DNA of 64,000 bases from Hugenholtzia roseola DSM 9546 (GCF_000422585.1 NZ_AUGI01000032.1:1-64000), one strand, 5' to 3'; shown: positions 17,093-25,630, numbered from the stretch's first letter. Made by a program: numbers and translations. The notes: generated by a model from the sequence alone, not told the origin.

Positions 17093-18430
17093 ATGAGCCA
17101 AGAAGATATTTTTAAGCGTCATATCTTTCTCGTCATTGGTTTGGGATTCGGCGACGAAGGCAAGGGCAAAACCGTTGATGGAGTAGCCTACGGCTGCACC
17201 ACTTTTGGGATACCCTACCAAGACCAAGTGGTGATACGCTTCAATGGTGGGCAGCAGGCAGGGCATACCGTTGTCTTAGAAGATGGCAAACGGCATGTAT
17301 TTTCACAATTTGGAGCCGCTACCCTGCGCGGTGTGCCTACTTATTGGAGCAAATATTGTAGCATCTTTCCCAATTCTTTTCTAAATGAGTACAATGCCCT
17401 GCGACATTTGGGCGTTGCGCCGCGCATTTTTTGGGACAGACGCTGCCCCATTACGACGCATTACGACCAACTTTACAACCGTCTGATAGAAACCAGACGC
17501 GGCAGGAATCGACATGGCAGTTGTGGCTTAGGCTTCGGCGCGACAATGGAGCGGCACGAAACTTCGCCTTATTTGCTCTTTGCGCAAGATTTAGAAACGC
17601 CTATTTTTTTGGCACACAAACTCAAAACTTTGCGCCATTATTATAGTGAAAAATTGCGCCGCCTTTCCGACCCTGACCTTTCAAATTTGGCGGCAGAATT
17701 TGAAAACTACAATCACCAAGCCGCTGATGCGCATTTTTTAGAACAAGTGGCGCATATTCAAAGGCTTGTCAAAGAAGGGGTAGTCGGTTTTATAGACGAA
17801 GCCTCTTTTGTACAAAAACCTTTCGAGGCTTGGATTTTTGAAGGCGCACAAGGGGTGCTTTTGGATAGAGAGTACGGGCTTTTTCCACACGTAACGCGCA
17901 GCCACACGACAAGCCGCAATGTCTGTGCTTTGCTCGAAGAGTGGCTTAAACTTGCGCCTTTCAAAATAGAAACGTTGGGTTTTGAATACGTTACACGTGC
18001 CTACCAAACACGACATGGCGCGGGCTTGCTACCCTTTGAAGACCCCAACTTTGTAGAAAAGTATCAATTAGGGCAGGTAGAAAATGAAACCAATCAATTC
18101 AACGAATTTCAGGAGCATTTTCGGAAAGCTCCCCTTTCTTTGCAGACTTTGCGTTACGCACTGCGCTGTGAAAGTTCGGACAACCAACGCCTGATACGCC
18201 GCTGCACGCCCTATTTGAAGCCTGACTCTTTCATCTATTCTAACCTGATTCTCACCTGTTTAGACCAATTTCCCAACTTAGAAAGGCTACCGCTCCATAC
18301 AGATACGGGGCTTGAATGGGTTTCTCTTGATAAGATGGAAGAGCTGCTTTTGGAACTATTCGAGGCAGAAGGCTACCAAAATTGTAAGATGCGAACTACT
18401 TTCAGCCCAGCTCATCAAGAGCCTGACTAA
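17093..18430 (+). CDS. Divergent adenylosuccinate synthetase-like enzyme
   Basis: A 445-residue PurA homologue that keeps the catalytic landmarks: GFGDEGKGKTVD (Asp21 matching the PurA base), NGGQQAGHT (His58), EGAQGVLLDREYG and YQTRHGAGLLPFED. Several positions fixed in true PurA differ: NAGHT becomes QAGHT, and the GTTGRGIGPAYED loop becomes HGSCGLGFGATMER. The C-terminal third is unlike PurA. It probably joins an amino donor to an IMP-like substrate with GTP, but not necessarily aspartate to IMP. The start at 17093 is the only ATG; the extra upstream codons would need a TTG. The leader holds a tandem duplication (about 17057-17094). Confidence 0.78.
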   Translation: MSQEDIFKRHIFLVIGLGFGDEGKGKTVDGVAYGCTTFGIPYQDQVVIRFNGGQQAGHTVVLEDGKRHVFSQFGAATLRGVPTYWSKYCSIFPNSFLNEYNALRHLGVAPRIFWDRRCPITTHYDQLYNRLIETRRGRNRHGSCGLGFGATMERHETSPYLLFAQDLETPIFLAHKLKTLRHYYSEKLRRLSDPDLSNLAAEFENYNHQAADAHFLEQVAHIQRLVKEGVVGFIDEASFVQKPFEAWIFEGAQGVLLDREYGLFPHVTRSHTTSRNVCALLEEWLKLAPFKIETLGFEYVTRAYQTRHGAGLLPFEDPNFVEKYQLGQVENETNQFNEFQEHFRKAPLSLQTLRYALRCESSDNQRLIRRCTPYLKPDSFIYSNLILTCLDQFPNLERLPLHTDTGLEWVSLDKMEELLLELFEAEGYQNCKMRTTFSPAHQEPD

Positions 18431-18640
18431 AACAGGAGATTGGCTAAAAAAAAGGCGATTTTCAAAACTAAGTGTAAGAGTTTTAGTTTTTTTTACACTT
18501 GGCTTTGTGCATTTACGATTATTTCGTAATTTAGGACGTTGAAACAAATTCTTCAAGCCTAAGATTTTGGAAAGCCTTAGCGTTTGGAAAACAAAAAATA
18601 TTCTTATTTTTAGGACTTCATTTCACCAACGGCAAACGGT

Positions 18641-19198
18641 ATGGACGAGAACTTCAAACTATATGGTCTGTACGACCAAATGCGCACTCATAAAGTCATC
18701 TTGGCATTTAAAGGCGTGGTTTCGCAAGACCTGCTTTCGCGCTTGGCAAGCAGCCTCAAACGAAGAACCGCCAAAGACGACCCTAATATCGGCAAAAAAG
18801 TGTTTGGTATCTTTATCGAGCTTTCGCAGAATGTGAGCCTCCACTCGGCGGAAAAGTCGTTTTCAAACCCCGAAGACAAATCTATCGGCGTAGGGCTAAT
18901 TTTAGCCAGCGAAGCCGACGACCATTTTCTCGTTTCTTCTTGTAATGCCATCCCCAATGATGAAGTCGAGAATGTGCTACAAAGATGCAACCATATCAAC
19001 TCCTTAGACGAGGAAGGACTCAAAGAGTATTACAAAGCGCAACGGCGCGAGCCGCAACGCGCCAATAAGCCGGGCGCAAATATCGGGCTGATTGATATGG
19101 TAAGACGCTCAAATAATCGCATTGTAGCCGATGTCAATCCACACCCAAGCGACACCACCCAATCGCTTATCACCATTTCTTTACGATTGAATAAGTAA
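18641..19198 (+). CDS. SiaB family protein kinase
   Basis: A 185-residue protein matching the SiaB family (DUF6272), a GHKL-type Ser/Thr kinase. The N-box is visible in ELSQNVSLHSAE and a glycine-bearing ATP-lid region in NIGLIDMVRRS. In Pseudomonas SiaB phosphorylates SiaC and thereby switches its partner enzyme. Here the siaC homologue follows after 34 bases and shares a terminator, so the two form an operon. The SiaA phosphatase and the SiaD diguanylate cyclase are absent from the neighbourhood; their roles must be filled elsewhere. Confidence 0.88.
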   Translation: MDENFKLYGLYDQMRTHKVILAFKGVVSQDLLSRLASSLKRRTAKDDPNIGKKVFGIFIELSQNVSLHSAEKSFSNPEDKSIGVGLILASEADDHFLVSSCNAIPNDEVENVLQRCNHINSLDEEGLKEYYKAQRREPQRANKPGANIGLIDMVRRSNNRIVADVNPHPSDTTQSLITISLRLNK

Positions 19199-19232
19199 CA
19201 TTTTTAACCACAGCATAAACCCTCTTTCTTCT

Positions 19233-19628
19233 ATGGAGAATTACCAAATAGATGGCGAAAACTATATCCCTACCATCGACTTCAATGCCGAAACGGGCGT
19301 ATTGGAAATTTCAGGCGAATCTTATCACGAATACACGATAGAATTTTTCCAACCTGCCTTCGAGTGGCTCGGAAAATACCTCGAAAAACCGGGACGTAGC
19401 ATCACCTTCAACTTCCGCATGACGTATTTCAATACCTCCTCTTCACGCCGCTTTTTAGAGATTTTTGACATGCTCGAAGCCTACAAAAAAGAAAAAAACG
19501 GCGATATAACGGTAAATTGGTACTACCAAAAAGATGACGTAGATATGCTCGAAAGTGGCGAAGAATATGCCGAAGATGTGGAATTAGCCTTCAATCTTAT
19601 TCCTGTGGAAGGCAGCGCGACAGCATAA
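19233..19628 (+). CDS. SiaC family regulatory phosphoprotein
   Basis: A 131-residue single-domain SiaC (DUF1987) protein. The signature TFNFRMTYFNTSSSRR places a threonine at residue 68, the same number as the threonine phosphorylated by SiaB in Pseudomonas SiaC. Dephosphorylated SiaC activates a diguanylate cyclase there; the target in this organism is unknown. It is cotranscribed with the upstream kinase and ends at a bidirectional terminator. Confidence 0.9.
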   Translation: MENYQIDGENYIPTIDFNAETGVLEISGESYHEYTIEFFQPAFEWLGKYLEKPGRSITFNFRMTYFNTSSSRRFLEIFDMLEAYKKEKNGDITVNWYYQKDDVDMLESGEEYAEDVELAFNLIPVEGSATA

Positions 19629-19663
19629 AGAGGACAAACACAAAGCGGACAAAGCCGTCTAAA

Positions 19664-19704
19664 AAACCGTTGTATAGCCGATAGGATTCTATACAACGGT
19701 TTTT
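19664..19704. terminator. Bidirectional terminator
   Basis: A perfect 14-base stem AAACCGTTGTATAG / CTATACAACGGTTT between the convergent siaC and DUF4292 genes, flanked by A and T runs so that it can work on both strands. Confidence 0.88.
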
Positions 19705-19717
19705 GGGGCTTCAAAAT

Positions 19718-20515
19718 TTACTTTTTCTTTCCGTCGGTATAATTATCAGGAATTGAAAAGGGAAAACTTGGGGCTTGTGTGGGAAACTCTACTTTCTTGT
19801 GTTCAAGCGCAAGGGCGTTGGTCTGGCTTTCATTCTCTTTCTGGTATTGAATCTCTGCCTTACAACGGTGTGGGAAAAGATGCTTCCCTATGGCGAGGAA
19901 GTCGGCATAATCTACCTTCAAATTCGGCTTTTTATCGGGATTGGGGTTCTTCAAATCCTCAACCGAAATAGTGGTCAGTTTTTTATTTTTTCGGCTGACG
20001 GTGAAAAAACTCTGGTAATTGCCCTCCGTTTGGCTAATGACAAACGCCGTTTCTTGTTTTTCTACATTTGTGTTTTGGGTGCTATTTTGGGTAGGCAAAT
20101 TCCCCAAAATAATCGCTTGTAGGCGTGCGAAGGTTAGCTCAAAGCCTGCCTGCTGACTCAATTCGGCAAAACTATAACGGTAGTATTTTTTATTGATTTT
20201 ATCTAAAATAAAAATCGAATCGCGCCTTATCAAAACACGTGCGCCCTCGATGATGGCGATACGCGCGTTGAGCCAAATGAGGCTATCTTTTGCCAAGCGC
20301 ATATCGAGTGTCGTGGTCATCTCCTTGTCTTTGAGTTGGAAAGTAGCCCTCCCTCTGGTAACGACAAAGGGAGCATCTATTTCTTCGATGCTAAACTTTT
20401 TTGCTAATTCCGAAGAGGCTGTGGGTGTTTTTTTACACGCCATTGGGACAAAAAAAAGAACCACTGCCACTGCCCAAAGGCAGAGAGGCGTACTTATTTG
20501 TGTTTTTGAAAACAT
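19718..20515 (-). CDS. DUF4292 lipoprotein
   Basis: A 265-residue protein with a lipoprotein signal (lipobox-like VPMACK) and the features of Bacteroidota DUF4292 proteins: KKFSIEEIDAPFVVTRGRATF, a DSLIWLNARIAIIEGARVLIRRDSIFILD strand pair and a LKVDYADF element near the end. The fold resembles LolA/LolB-type lipid-binding half-barrels, so a periplasmic role in lipid or lipoprotein handling is plausible. In many Bacteroidota it precedes an M23 peptidase gene; here no such gene follows. It stands alone between a bidirectional terminator and a divergent gene. Confidence 0.82.
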   Translation of the reverse strand: MFSKTQISTPLCLWAVAVVLFFVPMACKKTPTASSELAKKFSIEEIDAPFVVTRGRATFQLKDKEMTTTLDMRLAKDSLIWLNARIAIIEGARVLIRRDSIFILDKINKKYYRYSFAELSQQAGFELTFARLQAIILGNLPTQNSTQNTNVEKQETAFVISQTEGNYQSFFTVSRKNKKLTTISVEDLKNPNPDKKPNLKVDYADFLAIGKHLFPHRCKAEIQYQKENESQTNALALEHKKVEFPTQAPSFPFSIPDNYTDGKKK

Positions 20516-20634
20516 AGAAAAAAACTTATGATGAAAGGATTTAATTTTTGAGAAACGCCCCTAAGCAGCGAAAAAAGACGTATCTTCGTCTTTGCAAAAA
20601 TAGTCATATCTAAATACAAGCTGCCTTTTTTGCC

Positions 20635-21639
20635 ATGAAAAAAGAGTTATTACTGCCCTTTTCGCTCACTTCTACTGCCACTATCAAGCCTGCAAAAAAC
20701 GCGCTTTTTTGGCTTCAAATTGCGTTTTTGAGTTTTTTTATCAGCCTGCTTATCAGTCCGCTCTACCAAACGCAGGCACAAACGCTCACCACACGCAACT
20801 ACTTTGCTGTCCCCTTAGACGACACAACGCGCACACGCGAAATTTTGGGACGCGCCAACTTTGCCGCCCACAACTCGCGCGGCTTTGGCTCTACCAACGA
20901 CGCACAGGGCTGGAACGCCACTTTTTGTAGTTTCTTAGAATTTTTGCGTTTCAGAGAAGGCAAATCTGCCTTTGCCTTTATCGTCAGTAGCGAATTGAAC
21001 GCCAACACCAAAAACGACATCTCCTTCAATCCGCGCGGCATTGTCTTGCAGGAAAGTTTTGCCTACTTTCACAAAACGCCACACCTAACTTGGGACATAG
21101 GTTTTACACACCGCTCACGCCATGAAATTGACAACGACACACCACCCGATTCAGACTTTCAAAATCCAGACTATCAGATTACTTCGCGCGTCGTGATTCT
21201 CAATGGCTTTCATGCAGGTTTTGTTACGCACCCAATTCGCTTAGGGGCAATAGTTGAAAGCCGCCTTTTTGGGCGTGCAGAATATTATTTGGTGCGCAGC
21301 GACGCAAGGCAGCCACGTATTACAGAGGCACAAAGTTGGAAAAATATGCGTGCCATGAGCCTGCTTGGTTTTCGTTCCGATTGGAAACCTGCCACTTGGA
21401 TAGGCGTTTATACGCGAAATTGGGTGAGTCAAGCCTATTTCCAAACGCCTTTACAAGGCGACAAAACCCTCAAAATCAATGCACGTGCCGAAATGGGACT
21501 TAGCATTTTGGGTAAAAAGGGCAGATGCGATTTTTTTGCTGCCTACGAAAAATATTTCGACGACCTTTCCCTGCACGTTCCGCAGCGTTCAGAAGTGTTT
21601 TATTTGGGCTTTCGAGGTGCAGGTTGGCTGATTCTCTAA
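20635..21639 (+). CDS. Predicted outer-membrane beta-barrel protein
   Basis: A 334-residue protein. A long N-terminal region holds a hydrophobic segment (WLQIAFLSFFISLLISPL) that works as signal peptide ending near QTQAQ. The remainder is a run of amphipathic strands with repeated aromatic residues (FAYFHKTPHLTWDIGFTHRS, IGVYTRNWVSQAYFQ) and a final FYLGFRGAGWLIL strand typical of barrel C-termini. I recognise no named family. It is monocistronic between its own start region and the terminator of the convergent permease gene. Confidence 0.6.
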   Translation: MKKELLLPFSLTSTATIKPAKNALFWLQIAFLSFFISLLISPLYQTQAQTLTTRNYFAVPLDDTTRTREILGRANFAAHNSRGFGSTNDAQGWNATFCSFLEFLRFREGKSAFAFIVSSELNANTKNDISFNPRGIVLQESFAYFHKTPHLTWDIGFTHRSRHEIDNDTPPDSDFQNPDYQITSRVVILNGFHAGFVTHPIRLGAIVESRLFGRAEYYLVRSDARQPRITEAQSWKNMRAMSLLGFRSDWKPATWIGVYTRNWVSQAYFQTPLQGDKTLKINARAEMGLSILGKKGRCDFFAAYEKYFDDLSLHVPQRSEVFYLGFRGAGWLIL

Positions 21640-21663
21640 AAATAATTTGAGCAGTGGCATCAT

Positions 21664-21698
21664 AAAAAAAATATCCAAGCAAAAAATTTGCTTGGATA
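21664..21698 (-). terminator. Rho-independent terminator
   Basis: A perfect 12-base stem TATCCAAGCAAA / TTTGCTTGGATA with eight T residues on the minus strand, closing the sulfur operon. Confidence 0.88.
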
Positions 21699-21759
21699 GC
21701 GGCATAAAACTCTAAACGAGTGAATTTTCTAACCTTAAACTCAAAATTGAAACGCTAAC

Positions 21760-22278
21760 CTAATGTGGTAGCCTATCGCGCAACAAGCCATAAAACCACG
21801 TGCCTGCAATCGCACTCAAAAGCGTAACCGCAATGACGGTAACGCCTGTGCCGATTTGCGCAAAAAGAGGACCCGGACAAGCTCCCGTCATAGCCCAACC
21901 CAAGCCAAAGATTAAGCCGCCAATGATTTGTCCTTTGTTGAATTTTTTAGGGTGAAATTCTATCTTTTCACCGTAGATAGTTTTGATGTTAAATTTTTTG
22001 ATGAGAAAAATGGAGAGCATACCAATGGCAATCGCGCTGCCGATTACGCCGTACATGTGGAAAGATTGTAGGCGAAACATCTCTTGTATGCGAAACCAAC
22101 TAATGATTTCCGCCTTTACAAAGACTGTCCCAAATAAAATTCCGACGACGAGGTATTTCAAATTGTGCCACCATTTATGCTCTAAACGGCTTTCATTGAC
22201 GCACATGGCATCAGTTTCGCGCATCTTTAAGTCGTTCTCAAAAGTCGTTGTGTCGAGGTTTGAAGAATTTTGTTTCAT
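21760..22278 (-). CDS. YeeE/YedE-like permease, second half (DUF6691)
   Basis: A 172-residue membrane protein with four predicted helices after a charged N-terminus. The conserved GWAMTGACPGPLFAQIGTG carries the cysteine that moves sulfur in YeeE-type channels. It pairs with the preceding half-size permease; together they match one full-length YeeE/YedE transporter of thiosulfate or sulfane sulfur. The start at 22278 (MKQNSS) is chosen because a longer reading needs a TTG and overlaps the upstream gene. It is last in the operon and ends at a strong terminator. Confidence 0.85.
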   Translation of the reverse strand: MKQNSSNLDTTTFENDLKMRETDAMCVNESRLEHKWWHNLKYLVVGILFGTVFVKAEIISWFRIQEMFRLQSFHMYGVIGSAIAIGMLSIFLIKKFNIKTIYGEKIEFHPKKFNKGQIIGGLIFGLGWAMTGACPGPLFAQIGTGVTVIAVTLLSAIAGTWFYGLLRDRLPH

Positions 22279-22363
22279 GGGTCTTTTTTGATTTTTTGGG
22301 ATTTTTTGGGGATTTTTGGATACTTTTTGGGTACTTTTTGTAGAATGAGAAAAAGCCTGCCTT

Positions 22364-22927
22364 TTAGAGCGAAAGGACAAAGGGTAGGATAAAATTTGCC
22401 ATCACAAAACCCCCTATCATAAAACAGCAAGTCGCGATAATAGAAGGCACTTGCAAATTAGAGATGCCCATAATCGCATGTCCGCTGGTGCAGCCCCCTG
22501 CATAACGCGCCCCAAAACCTACCAAAAAGCCGCCCAATACCAACATAATCATACCCTTCGGCGTGGCAAGCATCTCCCAAGAAAAGAGTTCGGTGGGCAG
22601 CAAGCCGCTAAAATCGGTAATGCCATAGGTAGCCAATTCCTTTGCCAAATCCTGATGAATGACAATCGGTTCTGGATTTGAAAGAAAGGTCATCGAAAGA
22701 AAACCGCCTATCAAAATCCCGAAGACGAAAAATAAGTTCCAAGCCTCTTTCTTCCAATCGTATTGGAAAAACTTGATGCCCGCAGGAATACACGCAGCAC
22801 AGGCATGGCGCAAAGAAGACGAAATGCCAAATGATTTATTACCCAAGATTAAGAGCGTAGGCACAGTCAGACCGATAAGCGGTCCTGCTACATACCATGC
22901 CCAAGGACTTTTGATGAGTTCTAACAT
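22364..22927 (-). CDS. YeeE/YedE-like permease, first half
   Basis: A 187-residue inner-membrane protein with about five helices and the signature FGARYAGGCTSGHAIMG, whose cysteine is the sulfur-relaying residue of the YeeE/YedE family. A second Cys pair (ACAACIP) lies in the N-terminal half. It should import sulfane sulfur or thiosulfate with the downstream partner. The upstream gene on the same strand encodes a persulfide dioxygenase-rhodanese, so the three genes read as a sulfur or sulfide handling operon. Confidence 0.88.
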   Translation of the reverse strand: MLELIKSPWAWYVAGPLIGLTVPTLLILGNKSFGISSSLRHACAACIPAGIKFFQYDWKKEAWNLFFVFGILIGGFLSMTFLSNPEPIVIHQDLAKELATYGITDFSGLLPTELFSWEMLATPKGMIMLVLGGFLVGFGARYAGGCTSGHAIMGISNLQVPSIIATCCFMIGGFVMANFILPFVLSL

Positions 22928-23082
22928 AAATGAAAGTTTTTTTTTATGATAATTTGAACATAAATCATCGACGGGGTGTTGCCTTCGCCGAAGTTAGGAT
23001 TGTGGAGGATTATCTTCGGCAAGGGGTGAAGCGATTAGTCCTCTGTCAATACCAATCGCCTCACTTAACTTTCCTACTTTGA

Positions 23083-23118
23083 AAAACCTCGCCGATAGCG
23101 AAAAGTCGCTAAACGTTT
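23083..23118 (-). terminator. Hairpin terminator related to the 10-kb repeats
   Basis: On the minus strand AACGTTTAGCGAC TTTT CGCTATCGGCGAGG TTTTT follows the rhodanese gene stop directly. It shares the GCGAGGTTTTT end and layout of the hairpin family at 10041-10950. The 192-base gap also holds a CCTTCGCCGAAG palindrome near 22982. Confidence 0.6.
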
Positions 23119-23119
23119 T

Positions 23120-24550
23120 TTAAAGGGTTTTGCTCTGACAAACGAAATTTGAGGTAGGCACTTTTTCTGTTTTTGCGATAGCATTAAAGCCACCTTCTAC
23201 TTCTGTAAAATTGCGATAGCCACGCGCTTGCAGGATAGAAGCCGCAATCATGCTACGATAGCCACCTGCACAATGCAAATAGAAATGCTCTTTGGGATTG
23301 ATGTGGCGCACCCAGTCGTTGATATAAGCCAAAGGATAGTTGTAGGCTTCTTCTATGTGTTGGGCAGCATATTCGCTTTCTTTGCGGACATCAATAATTT
23401 TATGCTCGCCTACTTTCACTTCGGCAGCAAACTTTTCAGCCGTAATGCGCTCTACGATATCCACTTCTTTTGCTGCGGCTCGCCAAGCGGCAAAACCGCC
23501 TTTGAGATGCCCCAAGATGTTATCAAAGCCCACGCGCGAAAGACGTGTAACGGCTTCTTCTTCACTGCCCTCATCGGTTATGAGTAGGATAGGCTGTTTT
23601 ACGTCACCAATCATAGCACCTACCCAAGGCGCAAAATCGCCTTTCAGACCAATATTGACCGATTGTGGAACAAAGCCCTGATAAAATTCGCCACTCGCGC
23701 GTGTGTCTAAAATCAAAGCCTCTGTGCTTTCGGCTACGGTTTCAAACTCCTCTACACTAAGTCCGCGCAAGCCCTGATTCAAAACATTTTCAAAGCTATT
23801 GTAGCCTTTCTTGTTCATCGCAACGTTGGCAGGGAAGTAGGCAGGGGGGGGTAGCAGCCCATCTGTAACGGCTTTGATAAAGGCTTCTTTGTTGGGCTGA
23901 TTGAGGGCGTAATTCATTTTTTTCTGATTGCCCAAAGTATCTACGGTTTCTTTCATCATATTTTTACCACAGGCACTACCTGCGCCATGAGCAGGATAGA
24001 CAATGACCTCGTCTGCCAAAGGCATAATTTTAGTCATCAAACTATCATAGAGCAAACCTGCCAAGTCTTCTTGGGTCATGCTGGCGGCTTTTTGTGCCAA
24101 ATCGGGTCTGCCTACATCACCTAAAAAGAGGGTATCTCCCGAAAAGATAGCATAGTCTTTTCCGTTTTCGTCTTTCAAAAGGTAGGTAGTACTTTCCATA
24201 GTATGTCCGGGCGTGTGCAAAGCCGTCAGGGTAACGGCACCAATTTGGAAGACTTGCCCATCTTCGGCGATAATTGCCTCAAATTCAGGGTTTGCCGTCT
24301 TTCCATAGACAATGGGCGCACCTGTTTTTTTGCTTAGGTCTAAATGTCCAGACACAAAATCAGCGTGAAAGTGCGTTTCAAAAATGTACTTAATCTTCAC
24401 GCCATCTTTTTGAGCGCGTTGTAAGTAGGGTTCGATTTCGCGCAGGGGGTCGATGATAGCCGCCTCACCATTTGAAACGATATAGTAAGCACCTTGTGCC
24501 AAACAGCCTGTATAAATTTGCTCGACGTTCATTTTTTGTGTCGTTGTCAT
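23120..24550 (-). CDS. Persulfide dioxygenase-rhodanese fusion (CstB/ETHE1-like)
   Basis: A 476-residue protein with an N-terminal metallo-beta-lactamase domain of the ETHE1 type (HFHADF at 60-65, later HTPGHT, SGDTLF and PAHG metal ligands) and two rhodanese domains. The first rhodanese has Asp in place of the catalytic cysteine (ITDEGSEEEA); the second has an active loop CAGGYRS with Cys427. This is the layout of CstB-type enzymes, which oxidise persulfides and transfer sulfur to form thiosulfate in the cytoplasm. It leads the operon with the two YeeE-type permeases. An ATG seven residues in (MNVEQIY) is an alternative start. Confidence 0.92.
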   Translation of the reverse strand: MTTTQKMNVEQIYTGCLAQGAYYIVSNGEAAIIDPLREIEPYLQRAQKDGVKIKYIFETHFHADFVSGHLDLSKKTGAPIVYGKTANPEFEAIIAEDGQVFQIGAVTLTALHTPGHTMESTTYLLKDENGKDYAIFSGDTLFLGDVGRPDLAQKAASMTQEDLAGLLYDSLMTKIMPLADEVIVYPAHGAGSACGKNMMKETVDTLGNQKKMNYALNQPNKEAFIKAVTDGLLPPPAYFPANVAMNKKGYNSFENVLNQGLRGLSVEEFETVAESTEALILDTRASGEFYQGFVPQSVNIGLKGDFAPWVGAMIGDVKQPILLITDEGSEEEAVTRLSRVGFDNILGHLKGGFAAWRAAAKEVDIVERITAEKFAAEVKVGEHKIIDVRKESEYAAQHIEEAYNYPLAYINDWVRHINPKEHFYLHCAGGYRSMIAASILQARGYRNFTEVEGGFNAIAKTEKVPTSNFVCQSKTL

Positions 24551-24653
24551 AATTTCGAGTTTGGGGTTTTATAGGAAACGAAGTAGAGATTTCGAAAGAG
24601 ATGTAAAATCTATAACGGCAAAAGAGAAGTGCGTGTTATCCGATTTTACACTA

Positions 24654-24661
24654 CAAAGTTA
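24654..24661 (-). promoter_or_regulatory. Candidate -7 box for the sulfur operon
   Basis: TAACTTTG on the minus strand, a full match to TAnnTTTG, about 105 bases before the dioxygenase start. No clear TTG lies at the -33 distance, so a regulator may be needed. Confidence 0.4.
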
Positions 24662-24739
24662 GAGCCTTCCCATAGAAAGATTAGGAACATTTGTTACACT
24701 GTGCCAAATTGTGGCTTATTTTTGTTTTTCTGACCCAAA

Positions 24740-24927
24740 GACTGCACCCTATTAATGTTAAGTTCTGTAAAAAGCCTTGTTTTATCAAATTTGACACGAG
24801 ATAAAATTTGGACTGAACCCTATTTATGAAAATCCTTTTTTATTTCAATCACACTTCGGACAAGGCAATGCCTTGTCCCTACATTCGAGCCTATTTTTTA
24901 GAATTTAACATCACTGGACTGCACCCT
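24740..24927 (+). repeat. Interspersed repeat, copy A (complete)
   Basis: A 188-base non-coding element. Its ends are imperfect inverted repeats (ATGTTAAGTTCTGTAAAA at left, TTTTTAGAATTTAACAT at right), and an 11-base direct repeat GACTGCACCCT flanks it at 24740-24750 and 24917-24927. Inside lies the core palindrome at 24858-24878 followed by CTACA. It fills most of the 435-base gap 24551-24985 and has no reading frame. The structure resembles a miniature inverted-repeat element. Confidence 0.8.
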
Positions 24928-24985
24928 GCGGATAACTTTGAAGCTGATAGATTTGAGGCTGATAACTTTTAGGGTTTCCTCAATC

Positions 24986-25630
24986 CTACTCTCCTAAAAA
25001 AAACTGTTGTTCAAATTTATCTTGAAGGCGTTGGTCGTGTGTGGCGATAAGCAAGGTAGTTTGAAAAAGTTGGCAGGTTTGGGCTAAAAGTTGCGCTACC
25101 TGCAAAGCACGTTTTGGGTCTAAATTAGAAGTAGGCTCGTCGGCTAAAAGCAAACTTGGGCGGCGGACAAGGGCTTGTGCAATGGCGGCGCGTTGGAGCT
25201 GCCCACCGCTTAATTCTTGGGGGTATTTTTTGTGCAAAGCCTCTATTTCAAGTTGTGCCAAAAGGGTAGAAATAGCCTCCTGCTGCACCTCTGCAAGGGC
25301 TAACTTTTGGGCTAAGGCAATATTTTCCCATAAGGTAAGGGCAGGTAGTAAATAGGGCTTTTGGAAAATAAAGCCTATTTTCTGTTTGCGAAATTGGTGC
25401 AAAGCCGCAGGGGAGCGCGTAGAAAGAGGGGCATCTTCAAACCATACCTCGCCACTTTGGATAGGAAGCAAACCGCCTACCAAATGCAGAAAGGTAGTCT
25501 TGCCGCTGCCAGAATTGCCTAAAAGCAGATAAGCCTGCCCCCTATCAAGGTTCAAGTCGGGAAAGGTAAGTACGCCTTCGGCAGGATATTGGTGTGAGAG
25601 TTGGTAGGTTTTGAGAAGGGGCGCAAGCAT
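24986..25630 (-). CDS. ABC transporter ATP-binding protein (LolD/MacB type)
   Basis: A 214-residue ATPase with Walker A GNSGSGKTT, Q-loop FIFQKPYLLP, signature LSGGQLQRAAIAQAL, Walker B LLLADEPTSNLD and switch His in ATHDQR. The length and the LxPxLTxxEN segment fit the LolD/MacB group that drives FtsX-like permeases in lipoprotein or substrate extrusion across the envelope. No permease is adjacent on the same strand; the MacB-type permease at 27019-28266 is 1.4 kb away beyond the Fic gene and has its own ATPase, so the partner is uncertain. Confidence 0.9.
   Translation of the reverse strand: MLAPLLKTYQLSHQYPAEGVLTFPDLNLDRGQAYLLLGNSGSGKTTFLHLVGGLLPIQSGEVWFEDAPLSTRSPAALHQFRKQKIGFIFQKPYLLPALTLWENIALAQKLALAEVQQEAISTLLAQLEIEALHKKYPQELSGGQLQRAAIAQALVRRPSLLLADEPTSNLDPKRALQVAQLLAQTCQLFQTTLLIATHDQRLQDKFEQQFFLGE

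Noticed and set aside
18470-18500. AAGTGTAA / TTACACTT hairpin after the PurA-like gene considered as a terminator
   Set aside because: Stem of eight A/T-rich pairs and no T run behind it on either strand; too weak to list.
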